From contig BCIV01000003.1 of the NCBI GenBank assembly GCA_001600055.1, positions 1,121,162 to 1,185,161 of the forward strand: 64,000 nt of DNA, given 5' to 3'. A program made the position numbers and the translations under genes. The stretch's first letter is position 1, and each line of letters opens with the position of its first letter. This DNA is from Filobasidium wieringae (lineage: Eukaryota > Basidiomycota > Tremellomycetes > Filobasidiales > Filobasidiaceae). Under the pieces are notes generated by a model. It saw nothing but the letters and a program-made list of their open reading frames with translations, had not been told where the DNA came from and did not search any database. Positions 45,204 through 56,465 of this stretch are shown one piece after another.

Positions 45204-46157
45204 GAACCGAATCACGAACCGGTCGATGTGATGTGTATGAGAATTATGAGATACAGCAATATGGAACTAGGGTACTCTTGGAAGGGTCTTACTCAAAGTG
45301 AGACAGGGTCGAGGGGGAGAGAGGATCGTCGGGTTCGGCGCAGAAGATTATCCTTTTACATCACGGGGATCGTCAGGTTCTTACATATCGAGCTTCTATC
45401 GCCCCAGAATTTCACGCTCCGACGGTTCTATAGCTAATTGATCTGCTGATTTTATCTCGATTGGGAGGAGCTCGGTGATGCTCGATTTGAGATCGAAAGG
45501 AGGGATGACTCGAGCGCGCTGAGAATCCAACCCGCTTGTGACATCGATTGAACGATCAACCTTCTTACTACTACTAAACTAAATACTACCTAATCTCGTC
45601 AATAGCTAGCTATACTTGCACTTGCGCACTGGATATCTCCCTCTAACGTCGACTACACGAACAACTATACCTTAAATACTTAGACAACTGTCGCTCCTAC
45701 TGTTTTACATAATGCCCCCACGTCTCATCCATGAAACCATCCTCGAGCACGGAAGACAAACCTCCGCAACCAACGGTCTCCCTCAATCGTCATCAACCCT
45801 AGTCCCGCTTCGCTTTCGACCATGTCACCATGACCACGTTGTTCTCCACGGGGATGATTCGTCAACAACTCCTTTTGGGCCGAGCGTATGGACTTAGTCC
45901 GCGGCCTTCATCCAGTCGTAGCGTGAGTTGAACGTGGTTTTACCTAGCGCTAGCTCGAATGGGCATCGTTGAGCGTCATGATTTCTTGGATTCGCAGGAC
46001 GCCCCCCTCGCCTCTGCCTTCCGACGAGTACATATGGAGGACCAAATCATCGCTTCATCCCTTTCCCTAACTTTCGACTTCTTTCCTCTCCATCCTCTCT
46101 TCGTGCTACTACACTATCCCAATACAAACCACGATCAGACGTTTCTTCCTTAACAAA
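45204..46157. other. Intergenic region after PRE3
   Basis: About 950 bases. A 61-codon open frame at 45712-45897 (MPPRLIHETILEHGRQTS) might be an upstream exon or leader of the next gene, but I see no splice partner. Otherwise nothing supported. Confidence 0.35.
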
Positions 46158-47799
46158 ATGTTCAAATCTTCTACCATCACACTACAAGCAAGGGGCGCAG
46201 CGGAGAAGAAGGCGTCGAACGAACGGAAAGCGGCCTTGGCTATTCTAGCCAGGGGAAGCCGCGTCGAGGCGATAGCGGTCGAGGCGAACGGAGGGGTCGA
46301 GGCGGACGAAGCGAACGATGTCGAGTGTTCGGAAGAGAAGGTGGAAGAGGAGATGAGCTTGAAGGATATGCTTGAAGAAGGCATCAGTAAGCATGGAGAA
46401 GATGAACTCCTAACCAATTTTGTCCATAGTTTAGAAGAGACCTTGCAGTGGGAACTGACCTTTGCACGAGACAAGGTAGAAGGATTGCCAGTAGGCAATT
46501 GGGAAAGGAAGATTGTGGAGACTGACTGGCAATGGTTGAGTGATGAGAACTACTTGCAGAAGCTGATATGGGTCCTTTCTCCTAGAGTACAGGCTATGCT
46601 GAATGCTGGAGTGGAGACAAGGCTGATTGAGGAAACCATGCCAGTCTGTTGTCACCGACCGTAAGTCGTTCGAGCTCGCGCGCGTTTTGCGATCTCGACT
46701 GATTTTCGTTCGATTCTTTCTCTCGTTCGCTCTCTCTTCGATCATCACCGGTTTCCTTCCGAACTGGATAGGCAAGACTACGTTTCACCCCCCGACGTTC
46801 CGTACTGGTGGGTAGCCGTGCTCGCGGCTGAGCCTCCCAGGATCTTCATCGACGACGCCGAGGAACCAATTTCTGACAACGACACTCCCCTACAAGATGG
46901 ACAGTATTTGACTGTTCCAGGAAAGCGAATCGTTGACACATTCTCCGCTGAAAACGAGGATCTCATGTCCATCACCATGGACTTCTCCAGTATTTGCGTT
47001 GACGACGAGGACCTCATCTCCGCCACTATCGACTTCTCCATTGTTCACGTCGAAAACGAGGACCTCATGTCTATCATCATGGATTTCTCCGACATCGATA
47101 TGGAAGCCCCCCTTCCTTCCGAGATCTACGGCTTCGTCAAGGAGGAGGTCTCCCTTATCGATATGGATACCGTTATCTCTCCTCCCATCATCCAGCCAGC
47201 GGTCTCTCACATGGTCTACGACCTTATCTACCCAACCACCGAAGAAGGCCTCGCTTCCGTCGATTTACTCGACGCTACCTCCGTCATTCAACAATCAACC
47301 GAGGAGGAGGACCTCTTGACCAAGTTCGACACGGACTGTTCCTCTTTCGGTTCGGAAACCATACTTCCTTCTGTAGTCCACACTCTTATCTCGGTCAGCA
47401 TCGACGAGACTGTTTCGGTCATCAACGTAAATCTATCGGCCTTGGATCTTTCTGAGTGAGTCTTTGCTTGGCGAGCGGCTTCGTAACTCTGGAAACTAAT
47501 ATTGATTACTTCGTGCTGTACGTTACAGTCGTACACAACAAACTGTTCCCGTCCTAAACAATATCGGCTCAACTTCCAAGTCCGACCCTACTTCCGCCAA
47601 CGTGGCGCTTACCACCGAAAATGAAATCGTCACTATCGCTCCTACTTTCAGCCCTAGGATCGCCTCCATCATTGCTACTCTCCCGCCACACTTGGCGGAA
47701 CTCGCTACCTCTTCTACCACATTTGCAAGCCGCACTGAAGCAGCGATTTTCTACAAGAAGCTCTTCAGACTCCTCAGCACTTACGCAACAGCCGCGTAA
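46158..47799 (+). CDS. Acidic protein with three 17-residue repeats, unrecognised
   Basis: Three exons are joined in frame: 46158-46661, about 46773-47456 and 47529-47799. The donors GTAAGT and GTGAGT are strong. The N-terminal part is rich in alanine and glutamate, then YWWVAVLAAEPPRIFIDD. The central part holds three consecutive 17-residue repeats (46949-47101) of the type NEDLMSITMDFSSICVD, alternating acidic and hydrophobic. The tail is serine/threonine-rich and ends LLSTYATAA. No signal peptide or known domain is visible. The strongly acidic, low-lysine composition of the second exon stands out. Function unknown. Confidence 0.6.
46949..47101 (+). repeat. 51-bp tandem repeat, 3 units (coding)
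   Basis: Three adjoining copies of a 51-base unit starting AACGAGGAYCTCATSTC, each coding for one 17-residue repeat. Copies differ mostly at a few codon positions, with the hydrophobic and acidic pattern kept. Confidence 0.8.
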
Positions 47800-48566
47800 A
47801 GGTCATTCCCCGCCAATGGAACATATTCTTCAATCAAACCCGGCATAGTGAAGTCCCCACTCTATCGCTCGGCTAAGACCTAGCGTGTCATCACGATCTG
47901 GTCCGGTACTACTGCCCACCCGAACTATCTTTCGGATCGCCATGCTTACTAAAGATCGGGACTCGTCACCCTTTGGGATTTCTCAAACATCCCTGTCGGC
48001 TCAGAAGGCTCTTGCTTCATTTGATATCTCGCCTCCCGCATACGACGGATGAATTCCTGTTGGCTCCCCGATATCGTGCCGCACCGTTGGCGGATGAATA
48101 CACATGATATCGGCAAAGTACAGAAGCGCCCATTTATTTCTCTTCGCAGGAATTCCGCATACTGGTTGACGTTTTCCGCCGTACCGCCTGGATGATGGCT
48201 CGCTGAACACTACCTGTCAAACAGGGCAGGATCGCGCCGTTCTCCTTGCGAACGACCGGGACATGATGCCGGTATGTTGAGATCCATGATTGCGACGACA
48301 GAGACGAGGGGAGAAGTACGAGATGGAACTACTTATTACAAAAGTTTCCTTTTTTGTATCTGACATGGCTCGTTCCTCATTCCATACCCATTGAAGCGGG
48401 TCAGATGAACGACCGATAGCTAGCAAGATCAGTCCGATTTATAATATGAATCGTATAAATGCCGTAATGATATGTATGGTTACAACCGTGAACCGAATTC
48501 GAGTTCTATGTTATTGAATACAACTGTCAATCTATGTGTACCATCTTGATCCGCGTCCAGCTCTAA
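47800..48566. other. Intergenic region, convergent genes
   Basis: About 770 bases between two convergent stops. Short reverse-strand frames at 48001-48426 show no coding character. Nothing supported. Confidence 0.4.
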
Positions 48567-50049
48567 CTAATCCATTTCGACGTCTTCATCTTCTTGCACG
48601 CCCAAAGCTTCGCTGATCGCTCGAACGACGTCTAATCCCATCTCATAGAAGCTCATATTCGTTCGAGGGTTGAACATCCCCAGGTGAGCGGCCACTTCGT
48701 CTTCCGTGTTCTTGCAATCAAACGTTACAGGCTTCCAGTAGGGCGACACGGGGTGTGTCGTGGCAGGCTGAACGCAGAAGGTTCTTTTGGTTACGTGTTC
48801 AGGTTCGAAAGGAGGTAGGAAAGTATAGAAGCTGGTCACGACAATATCTGTCAGCCTCGGCGTCGATATTGGTAGCCAAAGTCGCGCAACTTACTTGCGA
48901 TAGACAATTCCGTCTCTCTGACCCTTCTTGACCATCCCCGCCAAGCCTTCCAGCCGTTCCCTCATCCCTTGATCGTCCCATAAGTTCCTGACGAAAACTG
49001 CATGATCCGAGACCCACTTCCAACCGAACTGAAGGTCGTCTTTCCTCCAGTAAGCCGTCCCTACCGCTGCTGCTCCGCCCAGAGCTACCGCGGAGGCTTT
49101 GAGGAGGGACTGGCGCGTTGGGAGAGCCCATCGCGAAGTTGGAGTAGGAGTTTCTGCTTTCATAGTGGTAGAGGCGGTTGTAGATGGAGATGGTTCGGAA
49201 GCACCAAAGACGGTTGTGAATACCGTTCGGGCCGTTTCGATGTGACCGCTATATTTCTCAAGTCCATTTTTCTGCGGAGAGCAAAGAGCACATCAGCTCC
49301 AGTGTTTCGAAGCATCGCTCCTAGTTAACTCACGAAGACATGAGGATGCAAACCTAGATACTAGTAGCAGTAGCACAATATCAGATCAGCTTCGCCAAAT
49401 TTCGAGAATATAGTCTCACTGGTGTATCGAACGCGATGAGAGCGACCACATGTGGCCATAGAGCCTCGTCAGGATGTTGCTTGTGCGTTTGCATCCTCCT
49501 TACTGCATCGGCAATAAGCAGACCTCCCATACTGGAGGGACGTTTTCTATATCAGCACAAGTCGGTCGGAATTGTGGACGAGGACGACTTACCTATGCCC
49601 ACACAATATGATTTTTGCTTTTGTAGCGGACCCTCCATTCTGGTTATGATCCACCTCGGCATGGACGGTAAGCTCCGTCAACCAGTCTACAAATCTCTCG
49701 ACAGCAGCATTCTACAAAACAAAACGACTTGTAAGCACGCAACTAGGAAAGCAGGGCTATCGAGCTCACTAGATCGCCCTTTGTCTCGTATGCAGGAAAG
49801 ACCTCGCTTCTGACCGTAACAGAAGGTACAGTCGTCTGAACGAGATGCTTGACCCTATCTGGAAACTGTTCAAATGTCACATCTGTTCCCTTGAATCTGA
49901 GTACAGTGCAGAGGGTTTATCGGCCAGCATTCTCCTCATCTAAAATGATCATACCCGCGGGCTTACCCGTGAATATAAACAATGATAGCTAGATCTCTGC
50001 CTTGGATGTGCGGGTTATCGATCTGATCTGACCCATCATCTGAGGCCAT
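48567..50049 (-). CDS. Alpha/beta hydrolase, lipase-like
   Basis: Start ATG 50049 gives MASDDGSDQIDNPHIQGRDL, then AIIVYIHG with an FKG after the intron: the oxyanion strand-turn of alpha/beta hydrolases. Further exons give KIILCGHSMGGLLIADAVRR, with the nucleophile elbow GHSMGG, and VALIAFDTPYLGLHPHVF. A hydrophobic segment near 49110 (LLKASAVALGGAAAVGTAYW) could anchor it to a membrane. The C-terminus is NFYTFLPPFEPEHV to EDEDVEMD. The pattern resembles DUF676/PGAP1-like serine esterases acting on lipids. A candidate histidine lies in the C-terminal part, but I cannot assign it. Six exons. Confidence 0.7.
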
Positions 50050-50371
50050 CTCAGGATGGGAATTATGTATGCTGGGGTGCTTTCCGTACCGTTATCGACT
50101 GTTATCAGAGATTTCGATTGGGTTTACCGAGATGTCCGGTGTTGTCGTCATATTTGAACCGCGTTCCTTCCTGATATCGATATGCATTCCAACCCAACCT
50201 GGACTACTCCTCGTCCTTAGATTCCGGTTCAGCATCTCAACCTTCAGCTAGTTTACATCGACTGGAACATATTCACTCGAGGCCGATTACTGTCTTTGAT
50301 AGATTGCTATATCCTGGGTGGTTGCAACCCATAACGGTCGAGGCAGATCGATATTGAAGAGATAGCTCAAG
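50050..50371. promoter_or_regulatory. Divergent promoter, hydrolase and myotubularin genes
   Basis: 322 bases between two divergent start codons; no distinctive element seen. Confidence 0.35.
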
Positions 50372-53300
50372 ATGGACGCTATCAGGGTCGCCAAGGCGAG
50401 TAGGCAAATGATGGGTAGGAAGTTCATGGCAACGTATTCTGATTTCTTCCTCCTACTCTATCAGGTGGAGGGAGTACTGCTCGACAAGTATGGGAAACGA
50501 TCGGAGGGGGTTTTGCATGTCACACCACATCATCTTATCTTTACTACATCAGCTGGAGAAGAATGGGTTAGTCCTGCCCGAGTAATCAAATCAAATTACT
50601 CAACCCTGACTGATAGGACCCATCACAAAAGGTTCCTTATCCCCATATTACCGTATTACATAGACTCCCTCAAACACACTCGGGCTTATCGCCCGTATAC
50701 ATACGCACCAGGATGTTCGAAACGCTCGTCTTATCCTTCAAACGGGAAAGGGATGCTGAGGATATATGGTTCAGTGTTAAAGATCTTTGTCTAGTTTGTG
50801 AGTATCGAACCGGGTTCGGAATGAACACAATAGCTCATTACTCAACCTGAATCATACAGCTTCTCTCGATCAACTACATGCGTTTCATTACCGTTTAGAA
50901 CCCCCTTCAACGCTCTCAAACCCCGTATCAACGCAGCTCCCTACTTCTACCGGCCAGCAACCTATATCTCCTGTTCCCCTCTCATCTGAAGCAAACGTCG
51001 AAGCATTTTCCTCTGGGATATCAACCCCACGAAATACGGAAACGGCTGATAACGGTTGGAACATCTACTCTCCGCGGGAGGAGTTTGCTAGGATGGGTGT
51101 CGGTTCCAGGAACAAGGCCTGGAGGTTCACCGACATCAACAAAGATTATGTGGTCAGTTTCTTCCTCCCTTGACCATATAGGACATTTCTCATCCATCTA
51201 GCCTCCTATCTGACAGATCTCGCCGACTTATCCTGCCAAGATGGTCGTACCCGCCAAAATCTCCGATACAGTCATTGCATATGCTTGCAAGTACCGAAGT
51301 AAAGGAAGAATTCCAGCTTTGGCTTATCTTCATTGGGCAAATCACGTATGTTCGAATCGGTTTTCGGTTCGCTCCTGGCTTGAGTGCTAATTACGAGATT
51401 CGCAGGCGTCCATCACCAGATGTAGTCAGCCCTTAGTCGGCTTGAAGAACAATCGATCGAACCAGGATGAACGGCTCATCGAAGCCATCTTCACCTCCCA
51501 TACCTCTCCCGAGACCGCTTATGGCCCACCACCTTCTGAATACGGTGCAGGATTCGGATCGGGCAACCCTCTCATCGCTTCCTCCAGCTCTGCATCGATG
51601 CAAGCTATCTCCACCTCATCCTCTGCTCAGACAGTCTATGGTGCTACAGCCACGAACCTCATCGTCGATGCGCGTCCGACCGCTAACGCTATGGCGAACG
51701 TCGCTACAGGTGCTGGTACAGAAAACATGGAATACTATAAACTCGCACGGAAGACTTATCTAGGAATCGAGAATATTCACGTTATGCGAGATTCACTCAA
51801 GAAGATCGAGACGGCCTTACAAAAGGCGGAGAATACGGGGATGATGGATCGACATCTCCTCAGACGATCTAATTGGTTGAAACATATATCTGCTATCCTA
51901 GATGGAGCGTTGATCATCGTTCGGAACGTTCATATCAACTCGTCACATGTGCTCATACACTGCTCGGACGGATGGGACCGGACTTCGCAGTTGTCTGCCC
52001 TAGCGCAAGTTTGCCTGGACCCGTATTTCAGGACGATCAAGGGGTTCCAGGTCCTGATTGAGAAGGACTGGATATCGTTCGGACACAAATTCATGGATAG
52101 ATGTGGACACCTATCGCCAGACAAGCTCGACTCCAATTCAGCGAGCAAGGCGGAAGAAGAGGATGAGGAGCGGAATGAGGCTACCAAGGCCGCTCAAGCT
52201 ATTTTCGGCGCGTTCCAGAAACAGTTTACGCCTTCGTCACATCATGTGAAAGAGACCTCGCCTGTGTTCCATCAATTCCTCGACTGCGTGCAGCAATTAC
52301 AGAGGCAGTTCCCGGAGCGTTTCGAGTACAATAGCAAGTTCTTGGAAGACTTATACTACCACCTTTATTCTTGCCAATTCGGTACATTCATCTCCAATAC
52401 GGAGCGTCAAAGAAGGACACGGGGCGGTATTGACGACGATGGTGCGAGTCTGATAACGGCCAGCAAGCCACCCCTGTGCGAACGTACAGTTTCGATCTGG
52501 GATCACTTCAACTTGCCGAGTCAACTGGAAAAGTACACAAATAGTCGATATGATACAAGTCTTGATGATCGCACGCTCAACAGCACGGACGGTGATATGG
52601 GCGTCTTATTGCCGAACGCCAAAGACGTTCGCTTCTGGTCGGAGCTTTTTAAGAGAGGTGATGAAGAAATGAACGGGGCCAAGCAGCTCATCTTCGATCA
52701 GGCTCAAGGAGTGGAAGTGTTCGGACCGATATCTACATCGGCAGGCGATCCAGTTGTCGAGCGCGATCCCGCGACCGCTCGGAAGGCGAACGCGATCTTG
52801 GATTCGTTCGCAGACGCAACAAAACCGATTGGTGGATCTCTTTCGCCGGGCAGAAGCTCTTCTCCATTGCCACGCTCTGCCTCTCCTGCTTATAAAGCTA
52901 GTGGTGACTCGTGGCATAACGTGGAGGCGAGTAGTATTCCGGGCCCCGCCGCTCGAAAAAAGGTAGAGACTACCTCGTCGAGATATGGATATCCAGCAAG
53001 TCAATCGCCTAACAGAGCAAAGTCAGGAGGCGGGTCTTGGGGCTGGTCAAACTTTTCGTCAGGTGCACTGAGCGCTCTACAGGGTGCTGCAAAAGAAATC
53101 CGGACGATTGGGGCAGACGCGTATACCAATCTCGGAGGGCCTGCTTCAGACCGGTCGACTGGCGACGCTTCCAATGCTTGGGATCGCCCAGCCTCCCCAT
53201 CGGTTCGGACCGCTGATTACCCTACAAGCGGTGGGTGGTCGAATAATTACAGCGCGCCGCCCAAGGCTCGAGTGGTCTCTGACGCCAACCCGTGGGCTTC

Positions 53301-53616
53301 TTCGTCCCTCAAGGAGTCATCTCTCGCAAACGATACGGTCCACAAAGAGACGCAAGGTCTTCCACAGGCTGCGAGAGTCCCTGCTCCACCAATTCATAGT
53401 GATAACAGCTACTTGAAAACGCCCTCCGAAACCTGGGGTTCTGTCGCTGATCGTAAACACCGAGGCGCGACGGCTCAGGACAATCGTGCTGTTGCGGATC
53501 TCAACGATGACATCAACGGTCTGGCTCTTAACCCACCGTCCAGATCAGTGGACCCTGTGTCCAATTCGAACTCGAACGACAAGCCATCATCGTGGGATCC
53601 GCTGGGTGCTATGTAA
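50372..53616 (+). CDS. YMR1: Myotubularin-type PI3P phosphatase
   Basis: Myotubularins remove the 3-phosphate of PI3P and PI(3,5)P2 on endosomes. Exon 1 gives MDAIRVAK, which joins VEGVLLDKYGKRSEGVLHVT and PHHLIFTTS, the start of the PH-GRAM domain; then VPYPHITVLHRLP, FETLVLSFKRERDAEDIWFS and YSPREEFARMGV. The exon from about 51406 encodes ENMEYYKLARKTYLGIENIH, RSNWLKHISAILDGA and the active site HCSDGWDRTSQ, with the catalytic cysteine and arginine intact, followed by FHQFLDCVQQLQRQFPERFE. The C-terminal 220 residues are disordered and serine-rich. The first intron (about 50393-50464) seems to use a GC donor and is 69 bp, so its retention keeps the frame open. Confidence 0.9.
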
Positions 53617-53960
53617 CGATGGAAAGCTTATTGTGATCTATACCCAGTTGTATTATGGATGACCAAACCATGCCTTCTCTAAGTCGTCCCGAGATACAAC
53701 AATGCACACGCAGAATCGTCTTTCGAGAATACAACAAGGTACACGCAGCATTATCGTTCGATATGGGAACGTCCCGTGCTGCCGTCTATTGGACCTTCCA
53801 GCCTAGGTCGATGAGATCCGGGGTGTTAGTCGCCTCTCCGAGATGGGCCTCGAATATCTCAGGGCCGCATGCGCAAGGCAGCACGTAAGGAGATAATGGC
53901 CAGCCGGAGTAAGGGGATCCTCCCTCGCTCATTCCAGACCTCGAAAGCCTCTATGGCCTC

Positions 53961-54281
53961 TCAGATCTCTCCGAGACCACCATATCCTGTCCTTCTACGT
54001 AACGGTTCAGCTACTGCCCGCATAGCTCCCTGGTATTCTGATTCCTTGAACACAGTTTCGAGCATTCTGTAAGCGTCCGTAACTGTTTCAAGAAATCTCT
54101 CTAGACTGACGTCCGATCGATTTGATCCGTCCAGCTCGACCTCCCGCTTAATAGGTCTTTCATCCTCGCTATCCGAGATACATATTACACCGTTGTTGAT
54201 AGCAACCTGTGCAACCGATGTTACAACAGTGGGAGTTACAACCTCATGATGGCGAATGCATCTGGCACCGCCGCCATTCAT
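53961..54281 (-). CDS. Small hypothetical protein with SUMO-interaction-like motif
   Basis: A single-exon frame of 106 residues starting MNGGGARCIRHHEVVTPTVV. It contains VICISDSEDERPIKREVELD: a hydrophobic core followed by acidic residues, as in SUMO-interacting motifs, and IKRE, which fits the SUMO attachment consensus. The C-terminal half is helical (LERFLETVTDAYRMLETVFK). No family recognised. It might be a 3' exon of a larger gene. Confidence 0.4.
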   Translation of the reverse strand: MNGGGARCIRHHEVVTPTVVTSVAQVAINNGVICISDSEDERPIKREVELDGSNRSDVSLERFLETVTDAYRMLETVFKESEYQGAMRAVAEPLRRRTGYGGLGEI

Positions 54282-54464
54282 TGAGCACTCTGTCGGGTCT
54301 CCTCCCGGTTTGGTCCTTGCTCGACCGCAAGGTATAGTTGCTCAGAGATCGAGGTTCTATCATGGCTGAGCGGATCGCGTGTGATCAAGCTCAGATTGTC
54401 TAATCGTTTGTACGCTCAAAGGGTGCCTCGAGTTTGACTTTCCCGTTGTACTCCAGGATGTCGT

Positions 54465-54830
54465 GTCCGTCGTTATTCGGACTTTGTTCGTCGTCATTCG
54501 AATGTCCCTCCCCGAGTAGGGTTGGGCTAAAAGACTCGTCGTAATTCGAGTGGTGTCCGCCGCTATTCAGACTTCCCGTCCCTCGTGGGGTTGGGCTAAG
54601 TAAAGGCTTCTCGTGGTTGGATGCCGGTCCGTCGTGATTCGGATTTCCCTCACTGTTCGGGTAGGGCTGTGTGTGGGCTCGTCGTAATTCGAGCTTCGTC
54701 CGTCGTTGGTCGGACTTCCCGTCCCCGGCAGGGTTGGGCTGGGCAAAAGTACCTCGCGGCTGGAGGATGGTACGTCGTAGTTCGGACCTCCCTTCCCCTT
54801 TGGAGTTTGGCTAGGTGGGGGCTTGTCGTA
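54465..54830 (+). repeat. 71-bp tandem repeat of hairpins, about 5 units
   Basis: About five imperfect units with a period of 69-72 bases. Each unit has two 18-base hairpins with 5-bp stems and an 8-base loop of type TCGTNATT, then a C-run/G-run block ending GGGTTGGGCTA. Clear hairpins start at 54465, 54486, 54534, 54555, 54627, 54677, 54698 and 54770; two positions (near 54607 and 54750) have decayed. Stems vary in sequence but mostly stay paired: GTCCG/CGGAC, ACTCG/CGAGT, GCTCG/CGAGC. The period is not a multiple of three, and no frame stays open, so the repeat is probably not coding. Confidence 0.8.
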
Positions 54831-55154
54831 TATACTCAGCAGTAGTAGTGATCAGTAAATTCTCAGGGTAGCCACGGGCGTGAGGCATTTGATGGGATCA
54901 TGTCAGAAAGCTACTCGACCGCGTCAAACAGAGACTCTGCTTCCATCGCGCGCCTGCCATCTGCCATCCAGCCTGCGCTCATGCGCTCACCGTGTGACTG
55001 AAAACGGCACAGAAGGGGAGACAGACCTCGTTTCATATTTCAAGCCATTAGAAGACCCTCTTCTTCGGATCGAATCGGCACAGCTGTCCTCAAGCTTCTT
55101 GACCCGAAAAGCTGATTGGGACAGCGCGTGGTGCAGTTTTCACACTTGGGTGGA

Positions 55155-55165
55155 AAGGTATATAA
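55155..55165 (+). promoter_or_regulatory. TATA-like box in the gene-poor island
   Basis: GGTATATAAGG, followed at 30-50 bases by a pyrimidine-rich tract (TCTTCTCTCTCC), looks like a strong fungal core promoter. No recognisable protein frame follows within 1 kb. Confidence 0.45.
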
Positions 55166-56465
55166 GGCACCCTCATCAATCCGTTCATTCCCATTCACTC
55201 TTCTCTCTCCTTTTTTCTCACAATCGCTAGTAGCTCTAGTGAAAAGGGTAGCTCCCTTGCTTCGGATTGGTTCTACAGGGCTGTACTCTCTGGAACGCCA
55301 ATCTGCCCTCCTGCATACCGTATCGGTACCTAAGAATCATGTACGTTTCCCTATTCGTAGGGAACGGATGTGCTCTTCTAGTATAGTGCTACTCGAAGGA
55401 CTGTCCTTGGCCGGAGACGAGCGTCGAACGCTGGAGCCTGATCGAGCGAGGGTGAACTTTTGCTGGCTTGCTTGCTCCGCTTGCTCGTCTGTGATAAGCC
55501 ATTCTCAATCGCTGGCACCGGCGCTCTATTAGACCTGTCTACTGGCCTCTGCGTTCATGTCTAAATATGTTCAGAGGATCTGAGGTCTGGATGAGGATGA
55601 ACATCCCTAAAGCCCTATGTGAATCGCTTGTTGTTTTGAGGATACGCTTGCGGCGAAGGGGGAGGAAGACAGTGATGACAAGAGCATACCGTGGGAGTTC
55701 CGACTCTCTCTGGCTACGCTCACTTACTCTGAGTCTTCCTTCTCTTTCCCGCGTTCGAACGACTGAATAGCGGTTTATAGTTTAGATATATCCCACTCCA
55801 GTCCCAGTCGACGGCGGGAACAGGAAGGCCATGATGATTAAACAATAGGTCCATTCTAGAGAGTCAAGAGCTCTCAATGAGAACACCCGCCCACCTCTGA
55901 GCCTTCCCGCCCCGACAAGTCGTAGTTTTCCTCTTCCTGCTTTTCCCATCACGATGATGAAGCGTATTCCCCATTTGTATTCGCATCATATTTTATGAAG
56001 ATGCATACCTATACCGAGAGATGTACGTGCGTTGAGGGAAGCGTTTCTCTGATTCTGCTCACATCGCGATGCTGATACTTAGTGAACACGGTTGAAATAT
56101 ACGATGCCATCTGGACAGCTTCGATAGTCCCATCAACACGCGCCCGCTAGTTCTTCTCTTGTCAACCAAAACATTATACAGATAGCCATATGCCATATGC
56201 TCCATAGGCCACGGCTTGTGCAAACGTTGAAACCGCTCGTCTGATACCCCGATGATCCGAGAACGATTATGCGTTATTTGTGCAGCTAACGTTCAGAGGA
56301 TGACGAGTCGATCATTCTCCATTTCCTCGTGCTTGAGCTTGATCGTTAAGGATAGTGCATCCAAAAGCTGTCTTTGCCGCCTTCTTCCTCGTCACAATCG
56401 AGTAGTATTCTACTAGACACATCGTAACCTTAAAAGAATCTGACCTCGAAGAAAAGTGAACTAAA

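Larger units (their letters stand above)
53617..56465. other. Gene-poor island of 2.8 kb
   Basis: Besides a small reverse-strand frame (53961-54281) and the 71-bp repeat array (54465-54830), I find no conserved gene. A 26-base imperfect direct repeat lies at 53691-53719 and 53725-53757. A TATATAAG with a pyrimidine tract lies near 55155-55215. Short frames at 54880-55770 look non-coding. This may be a locus for untranslated RNA or a decayed gene. Confidence 0.5.

Noticed and set aside
45712..45897. Frame beginning MPPRLIHETILEHGRQTS as a separate gene
   Set aside because: Only 61 codons, no homology recognised and no clear splice partner; left as intergenic.
54621..54845. Protein frame across the 71-bp repeats
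   Set aside because: Repeat period is not a multiple of three and peptide units do not repeat; hairpin structure explains the pattern better.
54880..55532. Two overlapping + strand frames in the gene-poor island
   Set aside because: Composition is unlike neighbouring genes, no motif is recognised, and they overlap the putative core promoter.
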